Positions 5,824 to 12,717 of a stretch of 27,949 nucleotides of DNA are shown here, piece by piece. The first letter of the stretch is position 1; each line of letters begins with the position of its first letter. Origin of the DNA: a virus; the IMG/VR virus record IMGVR_UViG_3300028498_000045, positions 1 through 27,949 of that record; one strand, given 5' to 3'. The notes beneath the pieces are model-generated. The model saw only the letters and a list, made by a program, of their open reading frames with translations, made no database searches and was not told the origin of the DNA. Both the position numbers and the translations under genes were made by a program.

Positions 5824-6819
5824 TTAAGTCGGTGGGTCTATGTCAACCAACACCGCGCCTTTGATTTTGTTGCGGAGTTGGACCGCCTTCACCTCGAGGC
5901 GAATCATTTTTCTATTTCGGGCTGCATCCCAGATTTTCTCATCTTGCGCCTGGGTGAAGTCCGCGCTATCGTATTCGACAAAGAATTCTCCGGGTATTGA
6001 GGCACCTCCAAGGATGAATTTAAACGGGTTTACGGAGCCATCCACATGAAGTATTCGGAAGTCCCCGGTTTCATGAATCGAATCGGTAGTGGTTTTGGGG
6101 GCTCGTTTACGCATGCTGGCAAGCTCATCTTCATCCAGCTCAACGATTCCAATCTTGACGCTTAATGCGTTTGTGGCGCGAACTGCAATGTCTGTCAGGC
6201 CATTGGCGGTTGCGTCGGCGAAATGGCTGAGTCGCTCATCGCGGGCCACGATCTGGGCGATTTTGTCAACTATCCCGACCTGAGCACCTGTCGCTATCTT
6301 GAGGCGTTCGGTCTCCTGTAGACCCCCTATGCCCGCAGACTTTGCCTTAAAGTGCTCGGTCATTACATGCTTACCGAGCCAGCCAGCCGCTAAGATCGCG
6401 ACCACACTGATCACAAGCGCTTGAATTTCACCAGCGGTCATGCTTGCAACCGAGTCTGCGATAATTTTAAGAAGGCCATTGCCGAATTCTCCCGCATCTA
6501 TTTTGATTAGGGTGCAGCCTTTTTGCACATCTATGTGCAGCTCAATGGCTTCCTTTTGGGACTTGGTGAGTCGGCTGTCTCGCCCTTCTTTCCCTGTGAT
6601 GGCAAAGCGAGCAGCACGATAGAGTTCATCTTGAAGCTCGCTTAATCCGCGCGCAAGCTCTCCAGTAAGCCTACCATCAAAAAGATTCCCCTCGATTTCG
6701 ATCTCTAGGGTTTTCAACCCGCCTTGAAATTTTATCTCGAGCGGTGCACCTTGGGCTTCGACAGCATGCAGTAGGTATTCCAGGGCCTCGTCAATACTCG
6801 AAAGAACAACTTGGGTCAT
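5824..6819 (-). CDS. Unrecognised membrane-anchored protein, candidate lysogenic conversion (moron) gene
   Basis: This 331-aa protein has an N-terminal alpha/beta region (about 1-110, LEIKFQGGLKTLEIEIEGN), one hydrophobic span about 133-149 (LVISVVAILAAGWLG), a helical middle (about 160-235) and a C-terminal beta-rich domain (about 255-325) with GDFRILHVDGSVNPFKFILGG. I recognise no catalytic motif. The ATG at 6819 is preferred; the 6861 start adds 14 untypical residues and overlaps the upstream gene more. Base composition is visibly less GC-rich than the neighbours, and it has its own terminator next to the repressor, the classic site for superinfection-exclusion or defence genes. That role is inference. 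Confidence 0.7.
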   Translation of the reverse strand: MTQVVLSSIDEALEYLLHAVEAQGAPLEIKFQGGLKTLEIEIEGNLFDGRLTGELARGLSELQDELYRAARFAITGKEGRDSRLTKSQKEAIELHIDVQKGCTLIKIDAGEFGNGLLKIIADSVASMTAGEIQALVISVVAILAAGWLGKHVMTEHFKAKSAGIGGLQETERLKIATGAQVGIVDKIAQIVARDERLSHFADATANGLTDIAVRATNALSVKIGIVELDEDELASMRKRAPKTTTDSIHETGDFRILHVDGSVNPFKFILGGASIPGEFFVEYDSADFTQAQDEKIWDAARNRKMIRLEVKAVQLRNKIKGAVLVDIDPPT

Positions 6820-6835
6820 AAATTTCCAGGTTAAC

Positions 6836-7171
6836 TTATGTACGCTGGCGTAACGGAACACGCAGCTTGGCGGCCATGGCCATGGGCGATTGGGTGGGTA
6901 ACAGCGTGGCCGCCCCGCACTGTGTGCAGACTTTTTGCTTTGTCATCATGCGCCACAGCGAGTACACGATGCCGGGGACGATAAAGCACAACTACAACAC
7001 AATTTCAATCCAAATCGTGCCCCTGGTTTTGAGTTTAGTGGGGCCTTCGTGGCCGCAAGTGCTGCAATACAGGGTGGTTTGAGCGCTTGGCCAGAGGCTT
7101 TTAAAAAGCGAATAGAGGGCATAAAAGAGCGCAATCGCAATGATCCAGTGCCAGACAGTAAATGAACCCAT
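6836..7171 (-). pseudogene. Membrane zinc-ribbon protein gene interrupted by an amber codon
   Basis: Reading from the ATG at 7171 (AGGA 5 bases upstream) gives MGSFTVWHWIIAIALFYALY, a membrane span, then YCSTCGHEG with a CxxC. Next comes IWIEIVL, a TAG at 6992-6994 (codon 60), and the same frame continues LCFIVPGIVYSLWRMM, a second span, and KVCTQCGAA, a second CxxC, to a TAA at 6836. The four cysteines and two spans make one coherent protein of 111 codons, and TAG is one base from TGG (Trp), which would fit the span. The gene looks broken by a single G-to-A change, or by a sequencing error. The 64-codon open frame at 6946-7140 is a shadow. Confidence 0.75.
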
Positions 7172-7215
7172 TGCTTCCTACATGTGATTTAACGAAATAA
7201 TATATTCGCGCGCTT

Positions 7216-7701
7216 TTAAGAGGCGCTGCGTCTTTTATTGTGGATTGCTTTCTTCTCCCACTTGCTGATGACGATGTCCATCTGATCGTCAATGTCTGCG
7301 ACCGCCTCGGCGTACTTTTCGGTTCCGAGCATGATTCTTAGGCCTTGAAGGCGTTGGTACCCAGTATTTTTGAAGGGCCAAATAACCGAATTTACTGGAA
7401 TGACATTGGTTGCATCCGTGGCTTCATTGGCTGCATTTACCAGCTCGCCAGGCTTGGCCGGCAAATCTTGGCCGAGTGGCAGGTCAAACCAGCCAGGACA
7501 CAGCTTAAAGCTCTCGCGGATGGTGGTCATCTGAGTCAAGCCGAGATTCTTGCGGCCTTTTTTACCGGGTATGTAGAGCAGGCGCGATACATACGACACG
7601 TCTATGCCGGTGGCATCGGAGAAGCTGCGCTGGCTCAGTTGCAGGTGTTTTATCAGCTCAACTAGGCGCAATCTCCAGTGTTCTTCTGCTCCTGTTTTCA
7701 T
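7216..7701 (-). CDS. Phage repressor (CI-like, HTH)
   Basis: This 161-aa protein has an N-terminal helix-turn-helix (about residues 22-42, LSQRSFSDATGIDVSYVSRL) and then a conserved-looking region without the Ser/Lys dyad of LexA-type autocleaving repressors. Length and composition suggest a repressor lacking the peptidase domain, so induction may not depend on RecA cleavage. It is divergent from the Cro-like gene, with ATACC-N4-GGTAT operators between them. No obvious Shine-Dalgarno precedes the ATG. It is the immunity gene by position; that role is inferred. Confidence 0.8.
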   Translation of the reverse strand: MKTGAEEHWRLRLVELIKHLQLSQRSFSDATGIDVSYVSRLLYIPGKKGRKNLGLTQMTTIRESFKLCPGWFDLPLGQDLPAKPGELVNAANEATDATNVIPVNSVIWPFKNTGYQRLQGLRIMLGTEKYAEAVADIDDQMDIVISKWEKKAIHNKRRSAS

Positions 7702-7723
7702 AGGACTAGATTGTCGCCAAGAT

Positions 7724-7777
7724 ATACCACCAGGTAAATGCCCCCGGGGTATTTACTAAAAAGATACCTTGGGGTAT
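7724..7777. promoter_or_regulatory. Immunity operator region (three sites)
   Basis: ATACCACCAGGTAA (7724-7737, one mismatch), a degenerate TGCCCCCGGGGTAT (7739-7752) and a perfect ATACCTTGGGGTAT (7764-7777) lie between the divergent repressor and Cro-like genes. The last two are 25 bp apart centre to centre, the same spacing as in the pair at 4849-4887. Confidence 0.75.
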
Positions 7778-7780
7778 ATT
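7752..7780 (+). promoter_or_regulatory. Promoter of the Cro-like gene (PR-like)
   Basis: TTTACT (7752-7757), 17 bp, TATATT (7775-7780). The operator end GGTAT runs into the -10 box. Transcription would start near 7787, one base before the ATG at 7788, so the message appears leaderless, which explains the missing Shine-Dalgarno. Confidence 0.6.
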
Positions 7781-7787
7781 TCAGGGT

Positions 7788-8084
7788 ATGCATCCCATTC
7801 TTCAATACCTCAACAGCCTGCCGGTGCCCGACCAAGCGGACTTCGCGCAACGCTGCGGCACCAGCCTGGGCTACCTGCGCAAAGCCAGCTCTATTGGGCA
7901 GCGTTTTGGCGAAAACCTCTGCATCAACTTCGAGCGTGAAAGCGGCCGTGCTGTTGTTTGCGAGATGCTGCGCCCAGATGTTGATTGGGCTTATTTGCGT
8001 GGAACACAGGTGCCTACTGCCCACGCAGCTATTCAATGTGTAGCAAATGTGCCCCATATCGAGCCAGCCGCCGCCGGCTGCTAG
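7788..8084 (+). CDS. YdaS/Cro-like antirepressor-type regulator
   Basis: This 98-aa protein has the N-terminal pattern QYLNSLPVPDQADFAQRCGTSLGYLRKA of the YdaS/Cro superfamily, in which a short HTH (about 17-37) is followed by a second helix ending SGRAVVCEMLRPDVDWAYLRG. It is the first gene rightward from the immunity operators, the position of cro in lambdoid phages. It should compete with the repressor for ATACC-N4-GGTAT sites. Its message seems to be leaderless. Confidence 0.8.
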   Translation: MHPILQYLNSLPVPDQADFAQRCGTSLGYLRKASSIGQRFGENLCINFERESGRAVVCEMLRPDVDWAYLRGTQVPTAHAAIQCVANVPHIEPAAAGC

Positions 8085-8120
8085 CACCCGTCTCTCAAAC
8101 ACCCCAACGGAGATATCACC

Positions 8121-8351
8121 ATGTACCCAAACCCCGATGACCTGCAAGACAAGGTTTTTACCGTGCGCTTGAACAAAGCCAGCCAGCTGTTTGTGCTGGC
8201 TATGAGTGCCAGCACGGGCATCCCTCCCGCCGTGATTATTCGCAAAGCGGTGGAGCAGAGCAGGGCGGCGGTGGTAGGGCATGTGCTGGATGATCGCAAG
8301 CCCGGGCGCGATCGTCGAGCTGCTGTGCAGGCGCTCCCCGGCAGCTATTGA
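8121..8351 (+). CDS. Small RHH-like protein, rightward early operon
   Basis: This 76-aa protein starts with GGAG 9 bases upstream of the ATG. KVFTVRLNKASQLFVLAMSASTGIPPAVIIRKAVEQS has the strand-helix-helix layout of ribbon-helix-helix DNA-binding proteins; the C-terminus is basic (DDRKPGRDRRAA). It lies where cII stands in lambda, but there is no sequence resemblance to CII that I can see. Role unknown, possibly transcriptional. Confidence 0.6.
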   Translation: MYPNPDDLQDKVFTVRLNKASQLFVLAMSASTGIPPAVIIRKAVEQSRAAVVGHVLDDRKPGRDRRAAVQALPGSY

Positions 8352-8361
8352 GCTGCTGCGA

Positions 8362-8562
8362 ATGGATATCTTAGTTACGTTGCCCCCAGCCGATGCTTTG
8401 GAGCTTGAAGTGCAGGCCCAGCTGGAGGGGGTTTCGGTCGATGTGCTGGTGAACCGGTTGCTGCTGTCGCTGAGCCTGCGCTCGGCCGAGGCGGCAGGCC
8501 TGACAGACCCACGTTTCGACCATGGGCGCGCGCAGAGCCAGCCCCTAAAATTTCAACATTGA
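8362..8562 (+). CDS. Small hypothetical early protein, possibly RHH-like
   Basis: This 66-aa protein starts at the ATG just after the previous stop; the longer frame from 8281 overlaps the upstream gene and reads poorly. MDILVTLPPADALELEVQAQLEGVSVDVLVNRLLLSLSLRSAE suggests a short strand plus two helices, again similar in plan to ribbon-helix-helix proteins. The tail is unstructured. No function is recognised. Confidence 0.5.
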   Translation: MDILVTLPPADALELEVQAQLEGVSVDVLVNRLLLSLSLRSAEAAGLTDPRFDHGRAQSQPLKFQH

Positions 8563-8577
8563 TAGCAAAAGACCTTT

Positions 8578-8910
8578 ATGAATACTACCTCTGCCCAATC
8601 TTTGGGTGCTGTGGGTCAGCGTACCGAGAAGACGGACGCAGATGCAATTGAGAGGGTTATCCGCGATGCCTGCCGCGCAGGTGCAAAGGATATCTCAGGG
8701 CGGGAGATCCAGGCAGTGCTACGTGCCACCCGCCATGAAGGGCATGGGATGAGTGACAGCGCAATGGAGGCCGGCAGCATTTCGGCGCGGGTTACTAAAT
8801 TGGTAACAGCGGGCCGGGTGCTGCGCGCTGCTGAGTCACGCAAATGCACGGTGACGCAGCGGGATATCTTGCCGCTGTCGATGCCGATGGTGCAGGGGCG
8901 GCTGGTATGA
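8578..8910 (+). CDS. Hypothetical early protein upstream of the replication initiator
   Basis: This 110-aa protein has a helical region DADAIERVIRDACRAGAKDISGREIQAVLRAT and SISARVTKLVTAGRVLRAAESRKCTVT, which has the rhythm of a winged helix with a wing at the end. Its stop overlaps the start of the initiator gene (ATGA at 8907-8910), so the two are translated together. It may assist replication or regulate it; nothing in the sequence decides. Confidence 0.6.
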   Translation: MNTTSAQSLGAVGQRTEKTDADAIERVIRDACRAGAKDISGREIQAVLRATRHEGHGMSDSAMEAGSISARVTKLVTAGRVLRAAESRKCTVTQRDILPLSMPMVQGRLV

Positions 8911-9767
8911 GCTTTGAGTCCGTGGCGTGGGCATTACCTCAGCCGGTCAGCGGCACAAAAAAGGTTTTGCTGATCGGTATTGCCAGCCATGCCGATAAGT
9001 ACGGTGATAACGCTTGGCCGTCTATCCCTACTTTGGCTGAGTACGCTTGCGTGAGTGAGCGCAATGTGCAGCATGCCTTGAATGCGTTGGTGGATGAGGG
9101 GTATGTGTTCCGCGACTTGAACGAGGGTGGCTCGCGCCGCGTGGCGGGTCATATGCGGCCCAATTTGTACCGCTTGAACATGCTTGGCAAGCCGGTGGTT
9201 TCGGTTGCCGATAAGCCCCTGTCTCCAGCATCACCCGGTGTCGGCAGCGACACCCCCCCGGTGTCGCCAGCATCACCCCCCCCGGTGTCGGTAGCGACAC
9301 CCCCCCCGGTGTCGCCAGCGACACCCGAATCTTCCATGGAACCATCCATAGAACCATCCAGTAAGAAGAAAGGCGCATGTGCGCCCACCTTGCCGGGTGT
9401 GCCGGATGGTGTGTTGCAGGATTTTCTAAAAATCCGGGCCGCCAAAAAAGCACCGTTGACTGAAACCGCCGTGCGGGGACTGCAGCGGGAAGCCGATAAG
9501 GCCGAGTTGACCCTGACGCAGGCGATTGAGGTGTGCTGTGAGCTGGGCTGGCTGGCTTTCAATGCGGAGTGGTATGCCCAGCGGCAGGCCAAAACTGCCG
9601 TTACCCAGGGTGGGGGTGCAGCAGTAGGCCAGCGGGCTGAAACGCCCTACCAGCGGTCGATGCGCGAGCGTGTCGCAGAGTTCTCGCCCTCGGTGGCACG
9701 CCGTGCACCAGGCCCTATTTTTCACACTTTGGAGGCTGAATATGCCGCTGTCCGCCGAATCGATTGA
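8907..9767 (+). CDS. Lambda O-like replication initiator
   Basis: This 286-aa protein starts at the ATG overlapping the previous stop. An N-terminal winged-helix domain (about 1-100) contains WPSIPTLAEYACVSERNVQHALNALVDEGYV, the helix-turn-helix typical of phage O-type initiators. A Pro/Ser/Val linker (about 108-142) is encoded by the iteron array, and a helical C-terminal domain (about 150-286) would contact the helicase loader. The gene for the probable partner follows and overlaps. The iterons inside the gene mirror the lambda origin inside O, which strongly supports the assignment. Confidence 0.8.
   Translation: MSFESVAWALPQPVSGTKKVLLIGIASHADKYGDNAWPSIPTLAEYACVSERNVQHALNALVDEGYVFRDLNEGGSRRVAGHMRPNLYRLNMLGKPVVSVADKPLSPASPGVGSDTPPVSPASPPPVSVATPPPVSPATPESSMEPSIEPSSKKKGACAPTLPGVPDGVLQDFLKIRAAKKAPLTETAVRGLQREADKAELTLTQAIEVCCELGWLAFNAEWYAQRQAKTAVTQGGGAAVGQRAETPYQRSMRERVAEFSPSVARRAPGPIFHTLEAEYAAVRRID
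9218..9325 (+). repeat. Iteron array inside the initiator gene; probable replication origin
   Basis: Four 18-bp dyads start at 9237, 9260, 9284 and 9308: GGTGTCG-N4-CGACACC, three of them perfect and the second with two mismatches in its right arm. A degenerate copy lies at 9218-9235. They are spaced by C-runs with a period of 23-24 bp. The following 50 bases (9326-9380) are less GC-rich (TTCCATGGAACCATCC and similar). Four dyad iterons plus an adjacent AT-richer stretch inside an O gene is the plan of the lambda origin. The first copy is read in another frame than the later ones. Confidence 0.7.
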
Positions 9768-10200
9768 GTGGTTGTTTGGCCGCCTGACTCTGACCTACGG
9801 GCGTGACTTTTTGGCCCGCTACGAGGGGCAGGATGCGCAGGCCGTGGCGGGATCGTGGGCCCATGAGTTGGCCGCTTTTGCGCCCTGCATGCATGTGCTG
9901 GACTGGGCGCTGGAGCATTTGCCAGTCAAGCCACCAAGTGTGCTGGAGTTCCGGGCGCTGTGCCGGGCCGCGCCTGCAGCCGTGTTGCCGCGGCTTGCTG
10001 CACCTGCCGCTGATCCTGCGCGGGCTGCTGTAGCACTGAGGCGGCTGGCCGAGTTAACCGCCCAAATTAGAAGAACCCCCCAGGGTAATGCGCGTGACTG
10101 GGCGGATCAAAAGCTGGCAGAGCATGCGGCGGGAAAGCCGGTTTCACTGTTCTCCCTCAAGTCTGCCCGGCAGGTGGTGCGCATGCGGGCGGTCGCGTGA
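9742..10200 (+). CDS. Putative replication partner protein (position of lambda P)
   Basis: This 152-aa protein starts at the ATG with GGAGG 7 bases upstream; it overlaps the end of the initiator gene. MPLSAESIEWLFGRLTLTYGRDFLARYEG and the following helices resemble short phage proteins placed directly behind O-like initiators. There is no Walker motif, so it is not a helicase or a DnaC-type ATPase. A helicase-recruiting or priming role is inferred from position. The stop overlaps the next start (GTGA). Confidence 0.65.
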   Translation: MPLSAESIEWLFGRLTLTYGRDFLARYEGQDAQAVAGSWAHELAAFAPCMHVLDWALEHLPVKPPSVLEFRALCRAAPAAVLPRLAAPAADPARAAVALRRLAELTAQIRRTPQGNARDWADQKLAEHAAGKPVSLFSLKSARQVVRMRAVA

Positions 10201-10412
10201 CATGCCCGGACTGCACTGCGACATCAATCAACCGGCTTTCGGGCCGCTACAACATGCGATGCACGGCATGCTGCGCACGGCTGGTGCTGTCCGCGCAGCC
10301 GAGCCGCCCCCAGGCGGCGGGCATGCTGGCCGTGATTGCCCGGTTCAAGGGTTCGCCCAGTCGGCCCGAGGTGCTGGCGTGCGTACGCCATACATCGGCG
10401 AAACCCTGCTGA
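10197..10412 (+). CDS. Small zinc-ribbon protein
   Basis: This 71-aa protein has a GTG start that overlaps the upstream stop (GTGA). CxxC pairs at residues 3-6 (CPDC) and 22-25 (CTAC) make a probable zinc ribbon; the rest is basic and helical. Small zinc-ribbon proteins behind the replication genes are common in lambdoid phages (the nin region), where they may touch DNA or recombination intermediates. Function unknown. Confidence 0.65.
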   Translation: MTCPDCTATSINRLSGRYNMRCTACCARLVLSAQPSRPQAAGMLAVIARFKGSPSRPEVLACVRHTSAKPC

Positions 10413-10422
10413 GTAATATGTT

Positions 10423-10455
10423 AATAGCCCTTTCTGTAGTGCGTGGGCTGCTATG
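10423..10455 (+). promoter_or_regulatory. Inverted repeat ending at the start codon of the next gene
   Basis: AGCCC (10426-10430) pairs with GGGCT (10445-10449), extendable on both sides (ATAG...CTAT with a two-base bulge), and the arm runs into the ATG at 10453. No Shine-Dalgarno is visible. The hairpin may limit translation; it may also be an interspersed repeat copy. Confidence 0.35.
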
Positions 10456-11250
10456 CAAATAGTAGTATCGACCAACTTTCCGCAGCTCAAGGTGGCGCTT
10501 GAGGAGGCAGGGCGGCAGGGCGCGTTTGCCATGGCCAAGGCGCTGACACTTACGGCCCGCGATGTCAAGGCGGCTGAGGTGGAAGCGATGCGTGGCGCGT
10601 TCGATAGGCCCACCAACTTCACCCTGAATTCGCTGTATGTCAAGGGCGCGACCAAGGCTGACCTGACCGCCCGGGTCTGGTTCAAATGGAGCGACCGGCC
10701 CAACCACTATCTGCTGCCACAGGTGCACGGTGGTGCGCGCCCACTCAAGCGCTTTGAGGAGGTGCTGGTCAAAGCGGGTTATATGTACGCCACCGAGCGC
10801 GCTGTACCAGGTGCTGCTGCTGCGCTGGATGCCTTTGGCAATATGAGCCGGGGTCAGATCATCAAGGTGCTAAGCCAGCTCAAGGCGTTCAACCTGGCTG
10901 GCAGCAGCGCCAACGCCACCACCAGCCGACGCAGTAAGGGTAAGCGGGTACAGGAGGAGTACTTTCTCAGCCGTGGCCCACGCGGTACGTCTGTGGGGCG
11001 TGGCGCATGGAAGGGCGGCAACAAGGTGCAACACCTGCCGCGCGGTGTGTGGGTGCGCCGCAGCTTTGCGCAGGGCACATCGGTCAAGCCGGTTCTGCTG
11101 TTCGTCAAGTCCACGTCCTACCAGCCGCGCTTCAAGTTCTTCGACGTAGCCAACGCCGTGGTGCAAGAGCGTCTGCCCATCCATTTCGATGCCGCCTTCA
11201 TCGACGCCATGCGCACAGCCATCCCGCGCACGCAAGGAACTCTCCTATGA
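10453..11250 (+). CDS. Phage protein of unknown function, possible virion morphogenesis component
   Basis: In this 265-aa protein, QLKVALEEAGRQGAFAMAKALTLTARDVKAAEVEAM forms a long N-terminal helix, followed by VWFKWSDRPNHYLLPQVHGGARPLKRFEEVLVKAGYM and a basic middle region (SRRSKGKRVQEEYFLSRGPRG). The helix-then-strand layout with HGG and a C-terminal RFKFFDVANAVV recalls tail-completion or minor tail proteins of phage morphogenesis, but I cannot place it in a named family. It stands between the replication and packaging genes. The stop overlaps a short frame beginning in a C-tract. Confidence 0.6.
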   Translation: MQIVVSTNFPQLKVALEEAGRQGAFAMAKALTLTARDVKAAEVEAMRGAFDRPTNFTLNSLYVKGATKADLTARVWFKWSDRPNHYLLPQVHGGARPLKRFEEVLVKAGYMYATERAVPGAAAALDAFGNMSRGQIIKVLSQLKAFNLAGSSANATTSRRSKGKRVQEEYFLSRGPRGTSVGRGAWKGGNKVQHLPRGVWVRRSFAQGTSVKPVLLFVKSTSYQPRFKFFDVANAVVQERLPIHFDAAFIDAMRTAIPRTQGTLL

Positions 11251-11345
11251 CCAGCCACCCCCCCCCCCATCTTGGGTCCTTCCCGGGAGGTTGGCGGCAA
11301 GGGTAATTCGAGGCCCGAGAACGCGCTAGCCGGTTATTTTCCCGC
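11247..11345 (+). other. C11 tract, short frame and candidate cos/packaging region
   Basis: An ATGA overlap opens a 19-codon frame that meets eleven Cs (11258-11268). With one C less the frame would run 34 codons to a TAA near 11345. Behind the tract lie the near-palindrome CCTTCCCGGGAGG and further GC-rich dyads. Non-coding, dyad-rich DNA just upstream of the packaging genes is where cos sites lie in lambda-like phages; here a methyltransferase gene stands between it and terS. No cohesive end sequence can be fixed from this window alone. Confidence 0.35.
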
Positions 11346-11387
11346 TAGGTAAACACATAACACTTTGATAACACCCACAGGAAATCT

Positions 11388-12650
11388 ATGAATTACCAGG
11401 TCGCAAAATCCATTGTCCAGCAGCCTATTGCTGCCCTGCTTCCTTATGCGCGCAACAGCCGCACCCACTCGGAGGAACAGGTGACGCAAATCGCCGCTTC
11501 GATTAAGGAATTCGGTTTTACCAATCCCGTTCTGGTGGATGACGCAGGCGGCATCGTCGCCGGCCATGGTCGCGTACTGGCGGCAAAAAAGATAGGCTTG
11601 CTTGAGGTACCCACCATCAACGTCGGCTGGATGAGCGAAGGCCAGCGGCGTGCCTATGTGATCGCCGACAACCAGCTCGCGCTCAACGCCGGCTGGGATG
11701 AGGCGGTGTTGGCCTCTGAAGTCGCTTGGCTGGCCGAGCAAAACTTCGACACCGACCTGCTCGGCTTTGATGTAGATTATTTGGACGGCTTGCTTGCTGG
11801 TGATGACGAGGATGGCGGCGGCCTGACAGACCCCGACGAGGTGCCCGCAATCCAGGAAACCCCAATCAGTAAGTTGGGCGACGTATGGCTGCTGGGCAAG
11901 CACCGGGTCATGTGTGGGGATTCAACCAGTATCGAGACGGTTGAAACATTGATGGCGGGAAATCTTGCCGACCAGCTGATCACAGACCCCCCCTACAACG
12001 TCGCTTATGTAGGCAAGACAAAAGATGCAATGAAAATTCAGAACGACAGCATGGACGATGAGAGCTTCCGTCAATTCCTGCGGGATGCGTTCGTTGCAGC
12101 AGATGCAGTTATGAAATCTGGCGCAGTGTTCTACATCTGGCACGCCGATTCGGAAGGCTACAACTTCCGTGGAGCCTGCAAAGACTCGGGCTGGAAAGTC
12201 CGACAGTGTTTGATCTGGAAGAAGCAGACGCTGGTCATGGGTCGCCAGGACTACCACTGGAAGCATGAGCCTTGCCTGTACGGGTGGAAGGATGGCGCCG
12301 CGCACCTGTGGGCCACTGACCGAAAGCAGACCACGATACTGGAGTTCGACCGCCCCTCGCGCAGCACGCTGCATCCGACCATGAAGCCGGTTGACCTGAT
12401 CGAATATCAGGTTTTAAACAACACCAAGGGCCAAGACGTTGTGCTTGACCTCTTTGGAGGCGGCGGCTCAACCCTGATCGCATGCGAGAAATCTGGCCGA
12501 TATGCCCGTTTGATGGAATTGGACCCCAAGTATGTGGACGTGATCGTCCGCCGCTGGTGCGAGTTCACCGGCAAGCAAGCCACGCACGCAGCCACTGGCG
12601 CGACGTTCGCAGAGGTTGAGGCCAACAGCGCCATGGCGGTAGCAGAGTGA
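11388..12650 (+). CDS. ParB-like domain fused to a beta-class DNA N6-adenine methyltransferase
   Basis: This 420-aa protein has an N-terminal ParB/Srx-like nuclease domain (about 10-110: PYARNSRTHSEEQVTQIAASIKEFGFTNPVLVD, GHGRVLAAKKIG, VIADNQLALNAGWD). A methyltransferase domain follows with DPPYN at 200-204 (motif IV, catalytic) and FGGGGST at 356-362 (SAM binding). Motif IV before motif I is the beta-class order. It probably methylates adenines in phage DNA to protect it from host restriction, or tunes packaging or regulation; no partner endonuclease is present. AGGA stands 7 bases before the ATG. Such fusions are common beside phage terminase genes. Confidence 0.9.
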   Translation: MNYQVAKSIVQQPIAALLPYARNSRTHSEEQVTQIAASIKEFGFTNPVLVDDAGGIVAGHGRVLAAKKIGLLEVPTINVGWMSEGQRRAYVIADNQLALNAGWDEAVLASEVAWLAEQNFDTDLLGFDVDYLDGLLAGDDEDGGGLTDPDEVPAIQETPISKLGDVWLLGKHRVMCGDSTSIETVETLMAGNLADQLITDPPYNVAYVGKTKDAMKIQNDSMDDESFRQFLRDAFVAADAVMKSGAVFYIWHADSEGYNFRGACKDSGWKVRQCLIWKKQTLVMGRQDYHWKHEPCLYGWKDGAAHLWATDRKQTTILEFDRPSRSTLHPTMKPVDLIEYQVLNNTKGQDVVLDLFGGGGSTLIACEKSGRYARLMELDPKYVDVIVRRWCEFTGKQATHAATGATFAEVEANSAMAVAE

Positions 12651-12717
12651 ACGGCGTTGGCACCCGCTGGGCGGTGGTCGGCAGGCTAATTGCTGCCGTG
12701 TCGGATGGAAGCCTCCG

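Noticed and set aside
6946-7140. 64-codon minus-strand frame in the pseudogene region
   Set aside because: It is in another frame than the two CxxC pairs and membrane spans; the broken gene explains the region better.
8281-8361. Upstream start for the 66-aa early gene
   Set aside because: It overlaps the preceding gene in another frame and adds Cys/Trp/Arg-rich residues typical of a shadow reading.
9218-9325. CRISPR-like regular repeats
   Set aside because: The units are dyads spaced only by C-runs with no unique spacers and lie inside a coding gene; an iteron origin fits.
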